From JBLNBN01 sp050260015 (GTDB lineage: Bacteria > Bacteroidota > Ignavibacteria > Kapaibacteriales > UBA2268), in NCBI GenBank assembly GCA_050260015.1, contig JBLNBN010000036.1, positions 3,898 to 67,897 of the forward strand: 64,000 nt of DNA, given 5' to 3'. Below the pieces are notes generated by a model. It saw only the letters and a program-made list of their open reading frames with translations, ran no database searches and was not told the DNA's origin. The translations under genes were made by a program, and so were the position numbers. Below, in pieces: positions 17,385 to 25,855 of the stretch (position 1 is its first letter; each line of letters begins with the position of its first letter).

Positions 17385-17801
17385 ATGAAGATATGCATTC
17401 CAACGGAAGAAGCGAAAGGCCTGGAATCCGTAGTTTACGGGCACTTCGGGAGCGCGCCGGCGTTCGCGATAGTCGATACGACCGATCAATCAGTTAAGGA
17501 AATAGCCAACGCCAACGCCGAGCACGAGCACGGGCAATGCCACCCGGTCCAGTTCCTGCTGGATAACGACGTGGATATCGTCGTAGTGGGCGGCATGGGG
17601 CAGCGCGCCCTCTCGTTGCTCAATTCGCAGGGTATTAGGGTATTCCGCACGGACCAGGAACTTAAAGTTTGGGATTTTATACATAACGTCGATAGCGTAG
17701 TTTTGTACGAAATGACGCCCGAACACGCCTGCGGCCATAACCACGGCGGCGGGCACAGTTGCGGTCACGACCATGGGCATGGACACGACCACGCGCATTA
17801 A
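17385..17801 (+). CDS. NifB/NifX-family iron-molybdenum cofactor-type protein with His-rich tail
   Basis: A 138-residue small domain of the dinitrogenase iron-molybdenum cofactor family (NifX/NafY/MTH1175-like): MKICIPTEEAKGLESVVYGH at the N-terminus and DVDIVVVGGMGQRALSLL in the middle. The last 26 residues are a His/Cys/Gly tail (repeated GHDHGHGH), which points to metal binding. No nif genes are near, so a role in nitrogenase is unlikely; small family members are found widely in anaerobes with unknown function. I start at the second in-frame Met (17385) because it matches the family N-terminus. It converges with priA, 5 bases apart. Confidence 0.82.
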   Translation: MKICIPTEEAKGLESVVYGHFGSAPAFAIVDTTDQSVKEIANANAEHEHGQCHPVQFLLDNDVDIVVVGGMGQRALSLLNSQGIRVFRTDQELKVWDFIHNVDSVVLYEMTPEHACGHNHGGGHSCGHDHGHGHDHAH

Positions 17802-17806
17802 GCTCC

Positions 17807-20323
17807 CTATATGCTCGAGTAGGCGTCTATATCGACAATTACTTTGACGCGTATGGAGGAGAACTTGCGGCTATAGATCTCCTGCGCGCGGCGGATAGAG
17901 CCGTGGAGTATGCTTCCGCGGGGATCGAGCGACTTGATATTCTTAATCAGAATTACCTGCCGGTAGATGGAGCGCAACCGCGAAAGGGTCGGCGCGGTCG
18001 GCCCGAGTATTATCATCGCGGGGTTGTCCTGCGGCAAAAGCCGCGCGAACTCCCGCGCGTGCTCTATGGCTTCCTGCTCGGTGCGCGCCTGGAATTCAAT
18101 TTTACAGAACCGGGAGTACGGCGGATACTTCGCGTACTTCCGGTTGTTTAATTCCCAGTCGAAGAAATATTCGAAAGGATGCCCGATAATGCTCTTAATG
18201 GCGATATGCTCGGGGTGGTACGTTTGAATAATAACTTCGCTCTCCTGGAAAGCCGAGCGTCCCGCGCGGCCCGCCACCTGCGTTATTAATTGATATGTGC
18301 GCTCCGTCGAGCGGAAGTCCGGCATAAAGAGCGACAGATCCGCGTTGATAACGCCGACGAGGGTGACGTTCTCGAAGTCCAACCCCTTCGTCACCATCTG
18401 CGTTCCTATTAATATATCGATATCTCCCTTCGCGAACTTTTGGAGCATGCGCCTGTGCGCGTCCTTTGTCGACGTCGTGTCGAGATCCATCCTCGCAATA
18501 TTTACGTCCGTACCCATGTCAGTGAGAAACTTCTTCAGATCGTCCTCTATCTTTTGCGTGCCTGTGCCGTACTGCTCGAGCTCCGGGTAGCCGCAAACGG
18601 GGCAGGACTTAGACGGCAAAGTCGAGTAACCGCAGTAGTGGCAATTCAAAAGGTCCTCGCGCTTATGGTAAGTGAGCGAGACGTCGCAGTTGTTGCAGAG
18701 CGGGATATATCCGCAGTCGGGGCAGAAGAGGAACGAAGAAAATCCGCGGCGGTTCTGGAAAATAATCACTCCCTGCTTATTATTCGCCCGCTCGACGATC
18801 GCCTCCAAAAGCGTTTTGGTAAACGCGCCGTGGAGCTGGCCGGTTTTCATGGACTGCAGCACGTCGACGACGCGCAGCGTAGGCAGCACGGCGTTGTCCG
18901 CGCGCGACTTAATCTCCAGCAGCTTGAATCTACCTCTTTTAGCGTTGTACATGCTCTCGAGCGAGGGCGTCGCGGAGCCGAGCACGACCGTGGCGTTCTC
19001 CATCTTCCCGCGGACGAGCGCGCAATCGCGCCCCTGGTAGCGCGGGGCCGGGCTCTCCTGCTTGAAGGACTGCTCGTGCTCCTCGTCTACTATAATTAAT
19101 CCTACGTTTTCGAGAGGCGCGAAGATAGCGGAGCGCGCCCCGATTACTATCTTACTGCGGCCAGTACGAACGTTGTTCCAGGAGTCGAATCGTTCGCCGG
19201 CGGACATCCGGCTGTGCATCATCGAAACTATGCCGGGGAAGAACTGCACGAACCTATCCAATAATTGGGGCGTAAGCGAAATTTCGGGTACGATAACGAT
19301 AGCGGTCTTGCCGAGCTCGATAGCGCGTTCGATAGCGCGCAGGTAGACGAGAGTCTTTCCGCTGCCCGTAATGCCGTGTAATAAATAGGGCTGAAACTCG
19401 CCTGATTCGACCGAGGCGCGGACTTCTTCGAAGGCTGCTTGCTGCTCGGGGTTGAGCGTCATTTGGCGTTCGTCCCGTCGGGCGAGCGTTTCCTTAGGTT
19501 TTTTCTGCTCGTTTCGATCGACCTCGACCATTTCTACTTCCAGGAGTCCTTGCGCGATAAGGGCGGTAGCGGCCGCTTGCGAGCTATGGCTTTCTTTAAT
19601 TGCGGTCGGGGCGAGCGGCGCCGTCCCCTCGTTGGTCTGCTTCATAAAGACGTAGCCGAGCAGCGCGGACTGCTTGGGGGCGGTTTTATCCAATCTATCG
19701 AACGTCGTTTTGAGCTTCGCTTCGTCGTTAATCAATTCGTTTGGCATTTTAAGCGAGCGCCTGTAGAGCGGTTTCGTAGGCTGGCGCATGGCTTCCTGCA
19801 GTTCGATCAACCCCTTCTGGCGGAGCTTTTCGATCTGCGCGGCGACCGAGGCGGAGTTAAATTTCTTTTCGAGCGTCTTTATCGAATAAAAGCCGGGCTT
19901 TTTAGCGAGCGTTTGAAGCAATGCGCCCATTTTCGGAGCGCGCAGCATGAGTTCGGCTATCTGCTCGTTGCCGACGTTCGGCGCCAAACGGACCTCGATA
20001 TAGCTTTCGGTCGTGAAGCCCTGCGGGATGGCGGCGCGGATGGCTTCGCCCCAGCTGGAGTGGTAGTAGTCGCTCATCCACTTAGTGAATTTCATCATCG
20101 CTTCGGTAAATACGGGCTCCTCGTCGAGAAATTCCTCTACGTCTTTCAACTTTGAAAGATCTTCCACGTCTGTTGCGAGGCCGACAACCATGCCGGTCAT
20201 CGTGCGCCGTCCGAAGGGGACGACGGCGCGGCGCCCGACGAGAGTTCCGGTAGCGAGCCGCTCCGGGACATTGTATGAAAAATTCTTGTTTATAGGGACC
20301 GGCAGAGCTATATCGACTATCAT
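17807..20323 (-). CDS. priA: Primosomal replication-restart helicase PriA
   Basis: An 838-residue superfamily 2 DNA helicase that reloads the replisome at stalled forks. N-terminal 3'-DNA-binding domain (1-105), Walker A GITGSGKT (317-324), DEEH box (413-416), then a zinc-binding insertion with eight cysteines at 534, 537, 543, 546, 561, 564, 574 and 577, and the final helicase and C-terminal domains. Its length is a little above E. coli PriA because of an expanded linker near residues 230-290. Transcribed alone on the minus strand; divergent from the HtrA protease gene. Confidence 0.96.
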   Translation of the reverse strand: MIVDIALPVPINKNFSYNVPERLATGTLVGRRAVVPFGRRTMTGMVVGLATDVEDLSKLKDVEEFLDEEPVFTEAMMKFTKWMSDYYHSSWGEAIRAAIPQGFTTESYIEVRLAPNVGNEQIAELMLRAPKMGALLQTLAKKPGFYSIKTLEKKFNSASVAAQIEKLRQKGLIELQEAMRQPTKPLYRRSLKMPNELINDEAKLKTTFDRLDKTAPKQSALLGYVFMKQTNEGTAPLAPTAIKESHSSQAAATALIAQGLLEVEMVEVDRNEQKKPKETLARRDERQMTLNPEQQAAFEEVRASVESGEFQPYLLHGITGSGKTLVYLRAIERAIELGKTAIVIVPEISLTPQLLDRFVQFFPGIVSMMHSRMSAGERFDSWNNVRTGRSKIVIGARSAIFAPLENVGLIIVDEEHEQSFKQESPAPRYQGRDCALVRGKMENATVVLGSATPSLESMYNAKRGRFKLLEIKSRADNAVLPTLRVVDVLQSMKTGQLHGAFTKTLLEAIVERANNKQGVIIFQNRRGFSSFLFCPDCGYIPLCNNCDVSLTYHKREDLLNCHYCGYSTLPSKSCPVCGYPELEQYGTGTQKIEDDLKKFLTDMGTDVNIARMDLDTTSTKDAHRRMLQKFAKGDIDILIGTQMVTKGLDFENVTLVGVINADLSLFMPDFRSTERTYQLITQVAGRAGRSAFQESEVIIQTYHPEHIAIKSIIGHPFEYFFDWELNNRKYAKYPPYSRFCKIEFQARTEQEAIEHAREFARLLPQDNPAMIILGPTAPTLSRLRSIYRQVILIKNIKSLDPRGSILHGSIRRAQEIYSRKFSSIRVKVIVDIDAYSSI

Positions 20324-20458
20324 TTTTCTTCTTAAAATTTTTTGTAAATCAAAACGTAAAAAACCCGTATCCGTCTTTATTTCATATATTCGAATTAACT
20401 CGAAAAAATTGTATAATTCTTTTTTCCATAACTGAATTATTTACTAAAAAGGGACGTT

Positions 20459-21655
20459 ATGAAAGCAAAATTAATTTTTTTGCTCGTTTTTACTTCGCTA
20501 TCATTTATTGGATGCAGAGGCCAGGACAAGCCCCAGGACTCTGAATTAGCAAAGGGCATTAATTACTCTCTGAACAACGAGATCACAAAGGACAGGCAGA
20601 ACGCGATAACGAACGCAGTACAGAAGTGCAGCCCGGCGATCGTCGGCATTAACGTAACCGAGACGCGCCAGGTAGTTTACCGCGACCCGTGGGGCGAGTT
20701 TTTCCAGGACGACCCGTTCTTCCGCCGTTTCTTCGGCGAGCGTTCGCAACCGCGGATGCAAAAATACGAAGTAAAGGCTCTCGGTTCGGGCTTTTTAATT
20801 TCCCCCGACGGCTATATACTAACGAATCACCACGTAGCCGGCAACGCAACGAAGGTAATCGTCACGATGACCGACGGCAAGGAGTATCCGGCTTCGATCG
20901 TCGGCGCCGACCAGGTGGCGGACGTCGCTCTTTTAAAGATCGAAGGGAAAAATTTACCGTACCTGAAACTTTCCAATTCGGACAATGTAATAATAGGGGA
21001 GTGGGCTATCGCGTTCGGCAACCCGTTCGGACTTTTCGATATAAACGCGAAGCCGACGGTCACGGTGGGAGTTATATCCAACAAAGATATAGACTTCGTC
21101 CACGAGGACGAACCATATAACCGGGTTTATAAACGGATGATCCAGACCGACGCGGCCATCAGTAGCGGCAATTCCGGCGGGCCGCTCGTCAACTCCGCGG
21201 GCGACGTTATAGGAATGAACACGGTGATCTTCTCGACCTCGCAGAGCCAGCAGGGCGCGGGCTCGATAGGGATCGGCTTCGCCATCCCTATAAACAGGGT
21301 GCGGGACATACTTGACAAGATAAAGGGCCAAAAGGGAATCGATCGCAATTACTATACGGGTATGGAAGTGCGCGAAATAGACGAGCAATTGGCGAGATAT
21401 CTTAAGCTTAGCGAGGACGCGCGCGGCGTAGTGATCTACTCGATACAGCGCAATTCCCCGGCGGACGAGGCGGGATTGGAGCCCGGCGATATAATCGAAT
21501 CCATCGACGGGAGTAAAATTGTTCGCGGCCAGGATTATTTAGTGGCAATTGGCGACGCTGTTACCGGGCAAAAGCTTAAATTTGTAGTTTCGCGGGACGG
21601 CTCGGAAAAAACATTCACCGTTACGCTGGCGCCCCCGCCGACAAAAACCAGGTAA
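20459..21655 (+). CDS. HtrA/Deg-family serine protease (lipoprotein, one PDZ domain)
   Basis: A 398-residue envelope protease. The signal sequence ends in a lipobox-like FIGC with Cys19, so it is probably lipid-anchored. Trypsin-like catalytic triad: His125 (TNHHV), Asp155 (ADVALL) and Ser239 (GNSGGPL). A single PDZ domain follows (about 295-390, with RNSPADEAGLEPGDIIESIDG). One PDZ places it with DegS/HhoA-type rather than DegP-type members. It likely degrades or senses misfolded envelope proteins. It is divergent from priA and 52 bases upstream of lptB. Confidence 0.92.
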   Translation: MKAKLIFLLVFTSLSFIGCRGQDKPQDSELAKGINYSLNNEITKDRQNAITNAVQKCSPAIVGINVTETRQVVYRDPWGEFFQDDPFFRRFFGERSQPRMQKYEVKALGSGFLISPDGYILTNHHVAGNATKVIVTMTDGKEYPASIVGADQVADVALLKIEGKNLPYLKLSNSDNVIIGEWAIAFGNPFGLFDINAKPTVTVGVISNKDIDFVHEDEPYNRVYKRMIQTDAAISSGNSGGPLVNSAGDVIGMNTVIFSTSQSQQGAGSIGIGFAIPINRVRDILDKIKGQKGIDRNYYTGMEVREIDEQLARYLKLSEDARGVVIYSIQRNSPADEAGLEPGDIIESIDGSKIVRGQDYLVAIGDAVTGQKLKFVVSRDGSEKTFTVTLAPPPTKTR

Positions 21656-21707
21656 GACGTTATAAACTAAGAGAAGACTTTTTCTCCGAATACAAAACGG
21701 AATCAAA

Positions 21708-22457
21708 TTGGAAAATAACACAAGCGTGCTCAGCTCCACCGAGCTGATAAAGAAATACAAGCAGAGAACAGTCGTAAAGGGCGTTACGCTCGACGTCAAG
21801 CAAGGGGAGGTCGTCGGACTTTTGGGGCCGAACGGCGCCGGGAAGACGACCACTTTCTATATGATAGTTGGGATGATTAAGCCCAATCGCGGCAGCGTGC
21901 TGCTGGACGGCGCAGACATAACCGGCAAGCCTATGTACAGGCGATCACGACTTGGGATCAGCTACCTGCCCCAGGAAGCTTCGATATTTAGAAAGATGAC
22001 CGTGGAAAACAACATCCGCGCGATCCTGCAACTGCAGCCGATGACGCGCGCGCAGCGGAAGGAGCGTCTCGAGCAGCTCCTGGAGGACTTCCATATAACG
22101 CACATCCGGAAGAGCAAGGGCTACATGCTCTCGGGCGGGGAGCGGCGGCGCTGCGAGATCGCCAGGACGCTCGCCTCGAATCCAAAGTTTATTCTTTTGG
22201 ACGAGCCGTTTGCGGGGATCGATCCGATAGCGGTGGAGGACATCATGAAAATGGTCTACGAGCTAAAGGACAAAGGAATCGGAGTATTAATAACCGACCA
22301 TAATGTTCACGAAACGCTTTCAATTACGGATCGAGCTTATATTTTGATCGACGGAAATATCTACATTTCCGGCTCAGCACAGGAAATTGCGGCCAACGAA
22401 GAAGTGCGCCGACTGTATTTAGGCGAAACCTTCCAATTGGAACGCTACAAATTTTAA
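21708..22457 (+). CDS. lptB: LPS export ABC transporter ATPase LptB
   Basis: A 249-residue cytoplasmic ATPase that drives lipopolysaccharide extraction through LptFG-C. Walker A GPNGAGKT at 40-47, signature LSGGE at 141-145, Walker B LLDEP near 163-167, and an H-loop TDHNVHET. The ISYLPQEASIFRKMTVENN Q-loop region is diagnostic of LptB. No ATG precedes Walker A; the start must be TTG at 21708 or GTG at 21726. lptC lies about 20 kb away at 41950, so the Lpt genes are split here. Confidence 0.93.
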   Translation: MENNTSVLSSTELIKKYKQRTVVKGVTLDVKQGEVVGLLGPNGAGKTTTFYMIVGMIKPNRGSVLLDGADITGKPMYRRSRLGISYLPQEASIFRKMTVENNIRAILQLQPMTRAQRKERLEQLLEDFHITHIRKSKGYMLSGGERRRCEIARTLASNPKFILLDEPFAGIDPIAVEDIMKMVYELKDKGIGVLITDHNVHETLSITDRAYILIDGNIYISGSAQEIAANEEVRRLYLGETFQLERYKF

Positions 22458-22871
22458 AATTACCGCGATCGTCCTATTCCTTTGTAAAATAGGGCGACTA
22501 AGGCGATTTATCTGAAAATAAGGTTTGACTAAATATAAATGAAAAAATGATTAATTCTTGATAATTAACAGTAATTATCTGACGTAATCAGCTAATCATT
22601 TTGATTAATTATTAAAAATTCACCAAATGTTCGCCCGAGGATAGGCTAAGCAATTGATATATATTCAGTTGCTTAGCTTTTTTATTTAATGAAATAAGTT
22701 AAAAAATAATCCGTATTTTAGACTTTAGAATTTTACGTTCTTTGAAAATTAAACAACCAAGATAACGGAGCTATAACTAATTTCACAAACAAATCAGAAG
22801 GAGATTATACACAACTTAGCCTACCAAGCGGAAGGCGAATTTTGTTTCATAATCAGAGGAGCAAGGCTCCT
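22458..22871. other. AT-rich leader region upstream of the RlpA-like gene
   Basis: 414 bases without a gene. It has an imperfect hairpin at 22472-22497 (CGTCCTATT/AATAGGGCG) just after lptB, then AT-rich DNA, a strong terminator at 22645, and TTACGTTCTTTGAAAATTAA at about 22731-22750, which may be promoter DNA for the gene at 22872. The terminator sits 190 bases past lptB, leaving room for a small transcript. Confidence 0.45.
22645..22687 (+). terminator. Rho-independent terminator
   Basis: GCTAAGCAA (22645-22653) pairs with TTGCTTAGC (22669-22677), followed by TTTTTTATTT. It ends either the lptB transcript or a short RNA from 22.46-22.64 kb. Confidence 0.8.
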
Positions 22872-23624
22872 ATGCTCAGTAACAAACTCCTGCGTAAGCA
22901 TCTCTGGGTTTTACTTTTTATTTTTCTAAATCCCGTCGTGATGCTTGCCTTTCAGTTTCTTGTAATCGCGCAGGGCGACGAGCCCGAAATAAGCGAGAAC
23001 AGGAAACCGGTTACTCGACAGTCAGCTCCGCAGCTATTGACGCAGGCCCTTGACAAGGCCGAAGTCAATTATAATACTTCCAAGATTACCGGCAAGGCTT
23101 CCTACTATGCGAACTATTTTCATAGACGTCGCACGGCAAATGGAGAGTTATACGACAAGGAGATCTATTCGGCGGCGCATCGTTCGCTACCGTTTGGTTC
23201 TATAGTCAAGGTAACTAATATCAATTCGGACAGAGCGATCCTGGTCAGGATAAATGACCGGGGACCGTTCACTAAACGGAAGGTCGTGGATTTGTCGCTC
23301 GCAGCCGCCAAGGCAATCGGCGCGATGGGCAATCCTCAAGTTAAGTTGGAATACTTTGCTTCCAAAGAGCAAAGATCTTCGACGGAAGACACGTTTTACG
23401 CATATTCGCTCGAGCAGTCGCCGCTCTCGGCTAATAAGCGAGCGTTTCTCTTCGTCGATTCAACTAAAATTTTTCAAGCTGCAGTCGAGAAACTACAAAG
23501 CCTGGCTTTTGAGCAGCCCGGCGCAAATTATTACTTAGCGGTCAATTCGCGCGAATCATCTGCGCATTACTATATCGTTAAACTTAACGAAACCAATATC
23601 GAATTCGTTAACCGTAGACCGTAG
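22872..23624 (+). CDS. rlpA: RlpA-like double-psi beta-barrel protein
   Basis: A roughly 250-residue exported protein with an N-terminal hydrophobic segment (residues about 10-33) and an RlpA-like DPBB domain: GKASYYANYFHRRRTANGE, PFGSIVKVTN, VRINDRGPF and VDLSLAAAKAIG. RlpA proteins act as septal or cell-separation lytic transglycosylases on denuded glycan, or are structural; the enzyme residues were not checked against activity. No SPOR domain is evident, though the C-terminal about 80 residues are uncharacterised. The ATG at 22872 is preceded by GAGGAG at 22856; a TTG at 22842 is possible but poorly supported. Confidence 0.82.
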   Translation: MLSNKLLRKHLWVLLFIFLNPVVMLAFQFLVIAQGDEPEISENRKPVTRQSAPQLLTQALDKAEVNYNTSKITGKASYYANYFHRRRTANGELYDKEIYSAAHRSLPFGSIVKVTNINSDRAILVRINDRGPFTKRKVVDLSLAAAKAIGAMGNPQVKLEYFASKEQRSSTEDTFYAYSLEQSPLSANKRAFLFVDSTKIFQAAVEKLQSLAFEQPGANYYLAVNSRESSAHYYIVKLNETNIEFVNRRP

Positions 23625-23640
23625 AAGTTATTTCGATAAT

Positions 23641-23757
23641 AGCCGACCCAAAATCGTTAATAAACGAAGAGCGGGATATTTGCTCGACCTGAACCTGTAC
23701 AGGTCCCGTAAATGAACCCATATCTGAGTTTTAAGCGCTTTTAGGTCGGCTTTTTTT
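23641..23757 (+). ncRNA. Putative structured RNA closed by a long-range stem
   Basis: Just after the RlpA-like gene, AGCCGACC (23641-23648) pairs with GGTCGGCT (23743-23750), followed by a T-run, and between them lie further hairpins: GAGC/GCTC around 23669-23687 and GACCTG/CAGGTC around 23686-23706. Such a closed multi-stem element ending in an intrinsic terminator looks like an independent small RNA or an elaborate 3' UTR terminator. I do not recognise it as SRP, 6S or tmRNA. Confidence 0.4.
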
Positions 23758-23894
23758 ATTTCTATGTCGTAAATTTTTAATTAAATCTTATTTTATGCAA
23801 AAGCGCAAGTTCGCTAATTTGTTTTGAGTAATATTTTCCATATTTTTGTATGATTTATAAAAATTGTATAGTATTAAACACTCCGGAGAAAACT

Positions 23895-25397
23895 GTGAAC
23901 AGGTTTTTGATGACGATTATCGCTCTATTCGCCGGCGCGATAATGATGCAAAGCTTCCAATGCGCTTCGCGCGAACTTACAACCGCTAAAGTCGCTATGC
24001 AAAACCGCGATTATCCTAAAGCGATCGAATACTCTTTAAAAGAAATTGAAAAAAATCCAAAGAGCCAGGAAGTCTATATCCTCCTTGCGCAAGCTTACAA
24101 GAATACGGGGCAATTTGCCGAAGCCGCTAAGGCGTTAAACAAAGCCGAAGAAGTTATTACTGATCCTAAGCTGGCCGAAGAACCCCAGAGAATGAAATAC
24201 GAACTTTGGGTAGAGGCGTATAACGGCGGGCTGCAGGCCTATGAAGCCTTCGCTAAAACGAAGAATCCGCAGGCGCTTGAGAAAGCGATCGAGCTTTTCG
24301 ACGTCGGCTCCATGATTCGCCCTGAAATGGCCGACTTTTATTACTTTAAAGCCCTTGTATATAATGAGAAGGGCGACACCTTAAGCACGATGAACGAATA
24401 CCGCAAAGCGGCTCTTGTCTACAAAGAAGCGGCTCAAGCGGGCGCTAAGCTCGGCATCTATCTCGATATGGATCGCGAGCAAATGATAAATAAATTAGGA
24501 GCGGCAAAGCGAACCCTCGGCGCTCCACGCCCTAACGGCGATAGCGCGATTACCGATTATTACGTTATCGACGGGAAGGACCTCTTCGTCTTCTCCAGCA
24601 GGGAGCGCGGCAAGCAAAGCTTCTACATTCGCGGTTGGCGATACAATCCCAATCCCAAATGGCTTATCGATGAACGTTCCGCATTTTTATCGTTCGACGT
24701 TCGTCCAATGGCCGAGCTCGCGACGTACAACTACGAGCACAAGCAATACGACGAGGCCCTTACTTACTTGCGCCAAATTGCAGATCTGCAGCCGGCGAAC
24801 ACTGAAGTTAACTCCTTCATGGTCGCTATCTACAACGAAACGGGCAAGCGCGACGAAGCTCTTCGCTCCGTTCAGGCATTGATTAATAAGAACCCGGACA
24901 ATAAATTCTACCTCGCGCAGTATGCCGACATCCTGATGAGCAGCCAGGACTTCGACCAGGCGATCACTTATTATGAAAAAGCGCTAGCGATAGATCCTAA
25001 CTTCGACTTCGTGCTGCGCAACGTGGCCTCGGCTTACAAGAACAAGGCGAGCGTAATTCAAGGCAGGCAGGCCGATAAGATGACGGCCGATAAAACCTAT
25101 ACCGGGAACACGGGCGAATACTTCCCCTTCCTTATTAAATCGGCCGAATACTTTACGCGTTCCCGCGAATCCGACAGGTTCAAGAACGACCTGACAGTAC
25201 TTACCGAACTCTTTAACATCTACCTCGTACTCGACCGAAAGGACGATATGCGCAAGATTGCGAATGAACTCGAAGCATTGGAGCCTACTATTTCAGCCGC
25301 CGATGAACCGAGTTACTACATAACCATGGTAAAAGTTTTTTCGGCGTTGAAGGAAACGGAAAAGCTTAACAAAGTAAAAGAAAAATTAGGACAATAA
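23895..25397 (+). CDS. TPR-repeat envelope protein
   Basis: A 500-residue protein beginning at GTG 23895, chosen because GGAG at 23884-23887 is ideally spaced; the longer in-frame reading has no such site. A signal-like hydrophobic stretch ends SFQCAS, so it may be a lipoprotein with a non-standard lipobox. Tetratricopeptide repeats occur near residues 30-110 and again at about 270-410 (AKYNYEHKQYDEALTYLRQ, YAD-x-LM-x-SQDFDQAITYYEKAL). Such proteins scaffold protein complexes. It is followed 5 bases downstream by the DUF3467 gene. Confidence 0.8.
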   Translation: MNRFLMTIIALFAGAIMMQSFQCASRELTTAKVAMQNRDYPKAIEYSLKEIEKNPKSQEVYILLAQAYKNTGQFAEAAKALNKAEEVITDPKLAEEPQRMKYELWVEAYNGGLQAYEAFAKTKNPQALEKAIELFDVGSMIRPEMADFYYFKALVYNEKGDTLSTMNEYRKAALVYKEAAQAGAKLGIYLDMDREQMINKLGAAKRTLGAPRPNGDSAITDYYVIDGKDLFVFSSRERGKQSFYIRGWRYNPNPKWLIDERSAFLSFDVRPMAELATYNYEHKQYDEALTYLRQIADLQPANTEVNSFMVAIYNETGKRDEALRSVQALINKNPDNKFYLAQYADILMSSQDFDQAITYYEKALAIDPNFDFVLRNVASAYKNKASVIQGRQADKMTADKTYTGNTGEYFPFLIKSAEYFTRSRESDRFKNDLTVLTELFNIYLVLDRKDDMRKIANELEALEPTISAADEPSYYITMVKVFSALKETEKLNKVKEKLGQ

Positions 25398-25401
25398 TAA
25401 A

Positions 25402-25716
25402 ATGAACGAAGAAAAACCCAACAACAAGCCCCAATCGCTCAATATAGAACTGGGCGAGAAGGAAGCGGAAGGGATTTACTCAAATCTGGCGATTATATCG
25501 CATTCGCCCGCCGAATTCGTCGTCGACTTCACGCGCGTAATGCCCGGGGTGCCGAAGGCGAGGGTGCATGCGAGAATAATTATGACGCCGCAACACGCGA
25601 AGCTGCTGCTGCGCGCCCTAGGCGAGAACATCTCGAAGTACGAAGCGCAATATGGCAATATAAAGATCGAAGGCGCCGACCGCGACGACCCTAGCCGCGG
25701 ATTTAAGTTTAATTAA
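25402..25716 (+). CDS. DUF3467 protein
   Basis: A 104-residue cytoplasmic protein of the DUF3467 family, recognised from the core EAEGIYSNLAIISHSPAEF, FVVDFTRVMPG and HARIIMTPQHAKLLLRAL. Family members are common in Bacteroidota and Chlorobiota, with unknown function. It follows the TPR gene by only 4 bases and is presumably co-transcribed, ending at the terminator at 25743. Confidence 0.9.
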   Translation: MNEEKPNNKPQSLNIELGEKEAEGIYSNLAIISHSPAEFVVDFTRVMPGVPKARVHARIIMTPQHAKLLLRALGENISKYEAQYGNIKIEGADRDDPSRGFKFN

Positions 25717-25742
25717 TCCGTACGGCTTGATAAAGAATAATA

Positions 25743-25775
25743 AAACCCGCTTTTTTGAAAGAGCGGGTTTTTTTA
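25743..25775 (+). terminator. Rho-independent terminator
   Basis: AAACCCGC pairs with GCGGGTTT around TTTTTTGAAAGA, followed by TTTTTA, ending the TPR-DUF3467 operon. Confidence 0.8.
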
Positions 25776-25794
25776 TTGAATAAATCGTCTTATG

Positions 25795-25839
25795 TTACAC
25801 TAATTGTATTACACTAATCGTGTTACACTAAAAGTGTAA
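25795..25839. promoter_or_regulatory. Operator candidate: three 14-bp-spaced TTACACTA repeats plus palindrome
   Basis: TTACACTA occurs at 25795, 25809 and 25823, exactly 14 bases apart. The last copy opens a perfect inverted repeat, TTACACT-AAA-AGTGTAA (25823-25839). This lies 17 bases before the AAA ATPase start, a likely repressor or self-regulation site. Confidence 0.6.
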
Positions 25840-25855
25840 TGTAAATGGCGTATTT

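Noticed and set aside
22458..22871. Riboswitch before the RlpA-like gene
   Set aside because: AT-rich with no recognised aptamer core; only a terminator is supported.
23895..25397. Longer start at 23850 for the TPR protein
   Set aside because: GGAG spacing favours GTG 23895, and the extra residues do not resemble a signal peptide.
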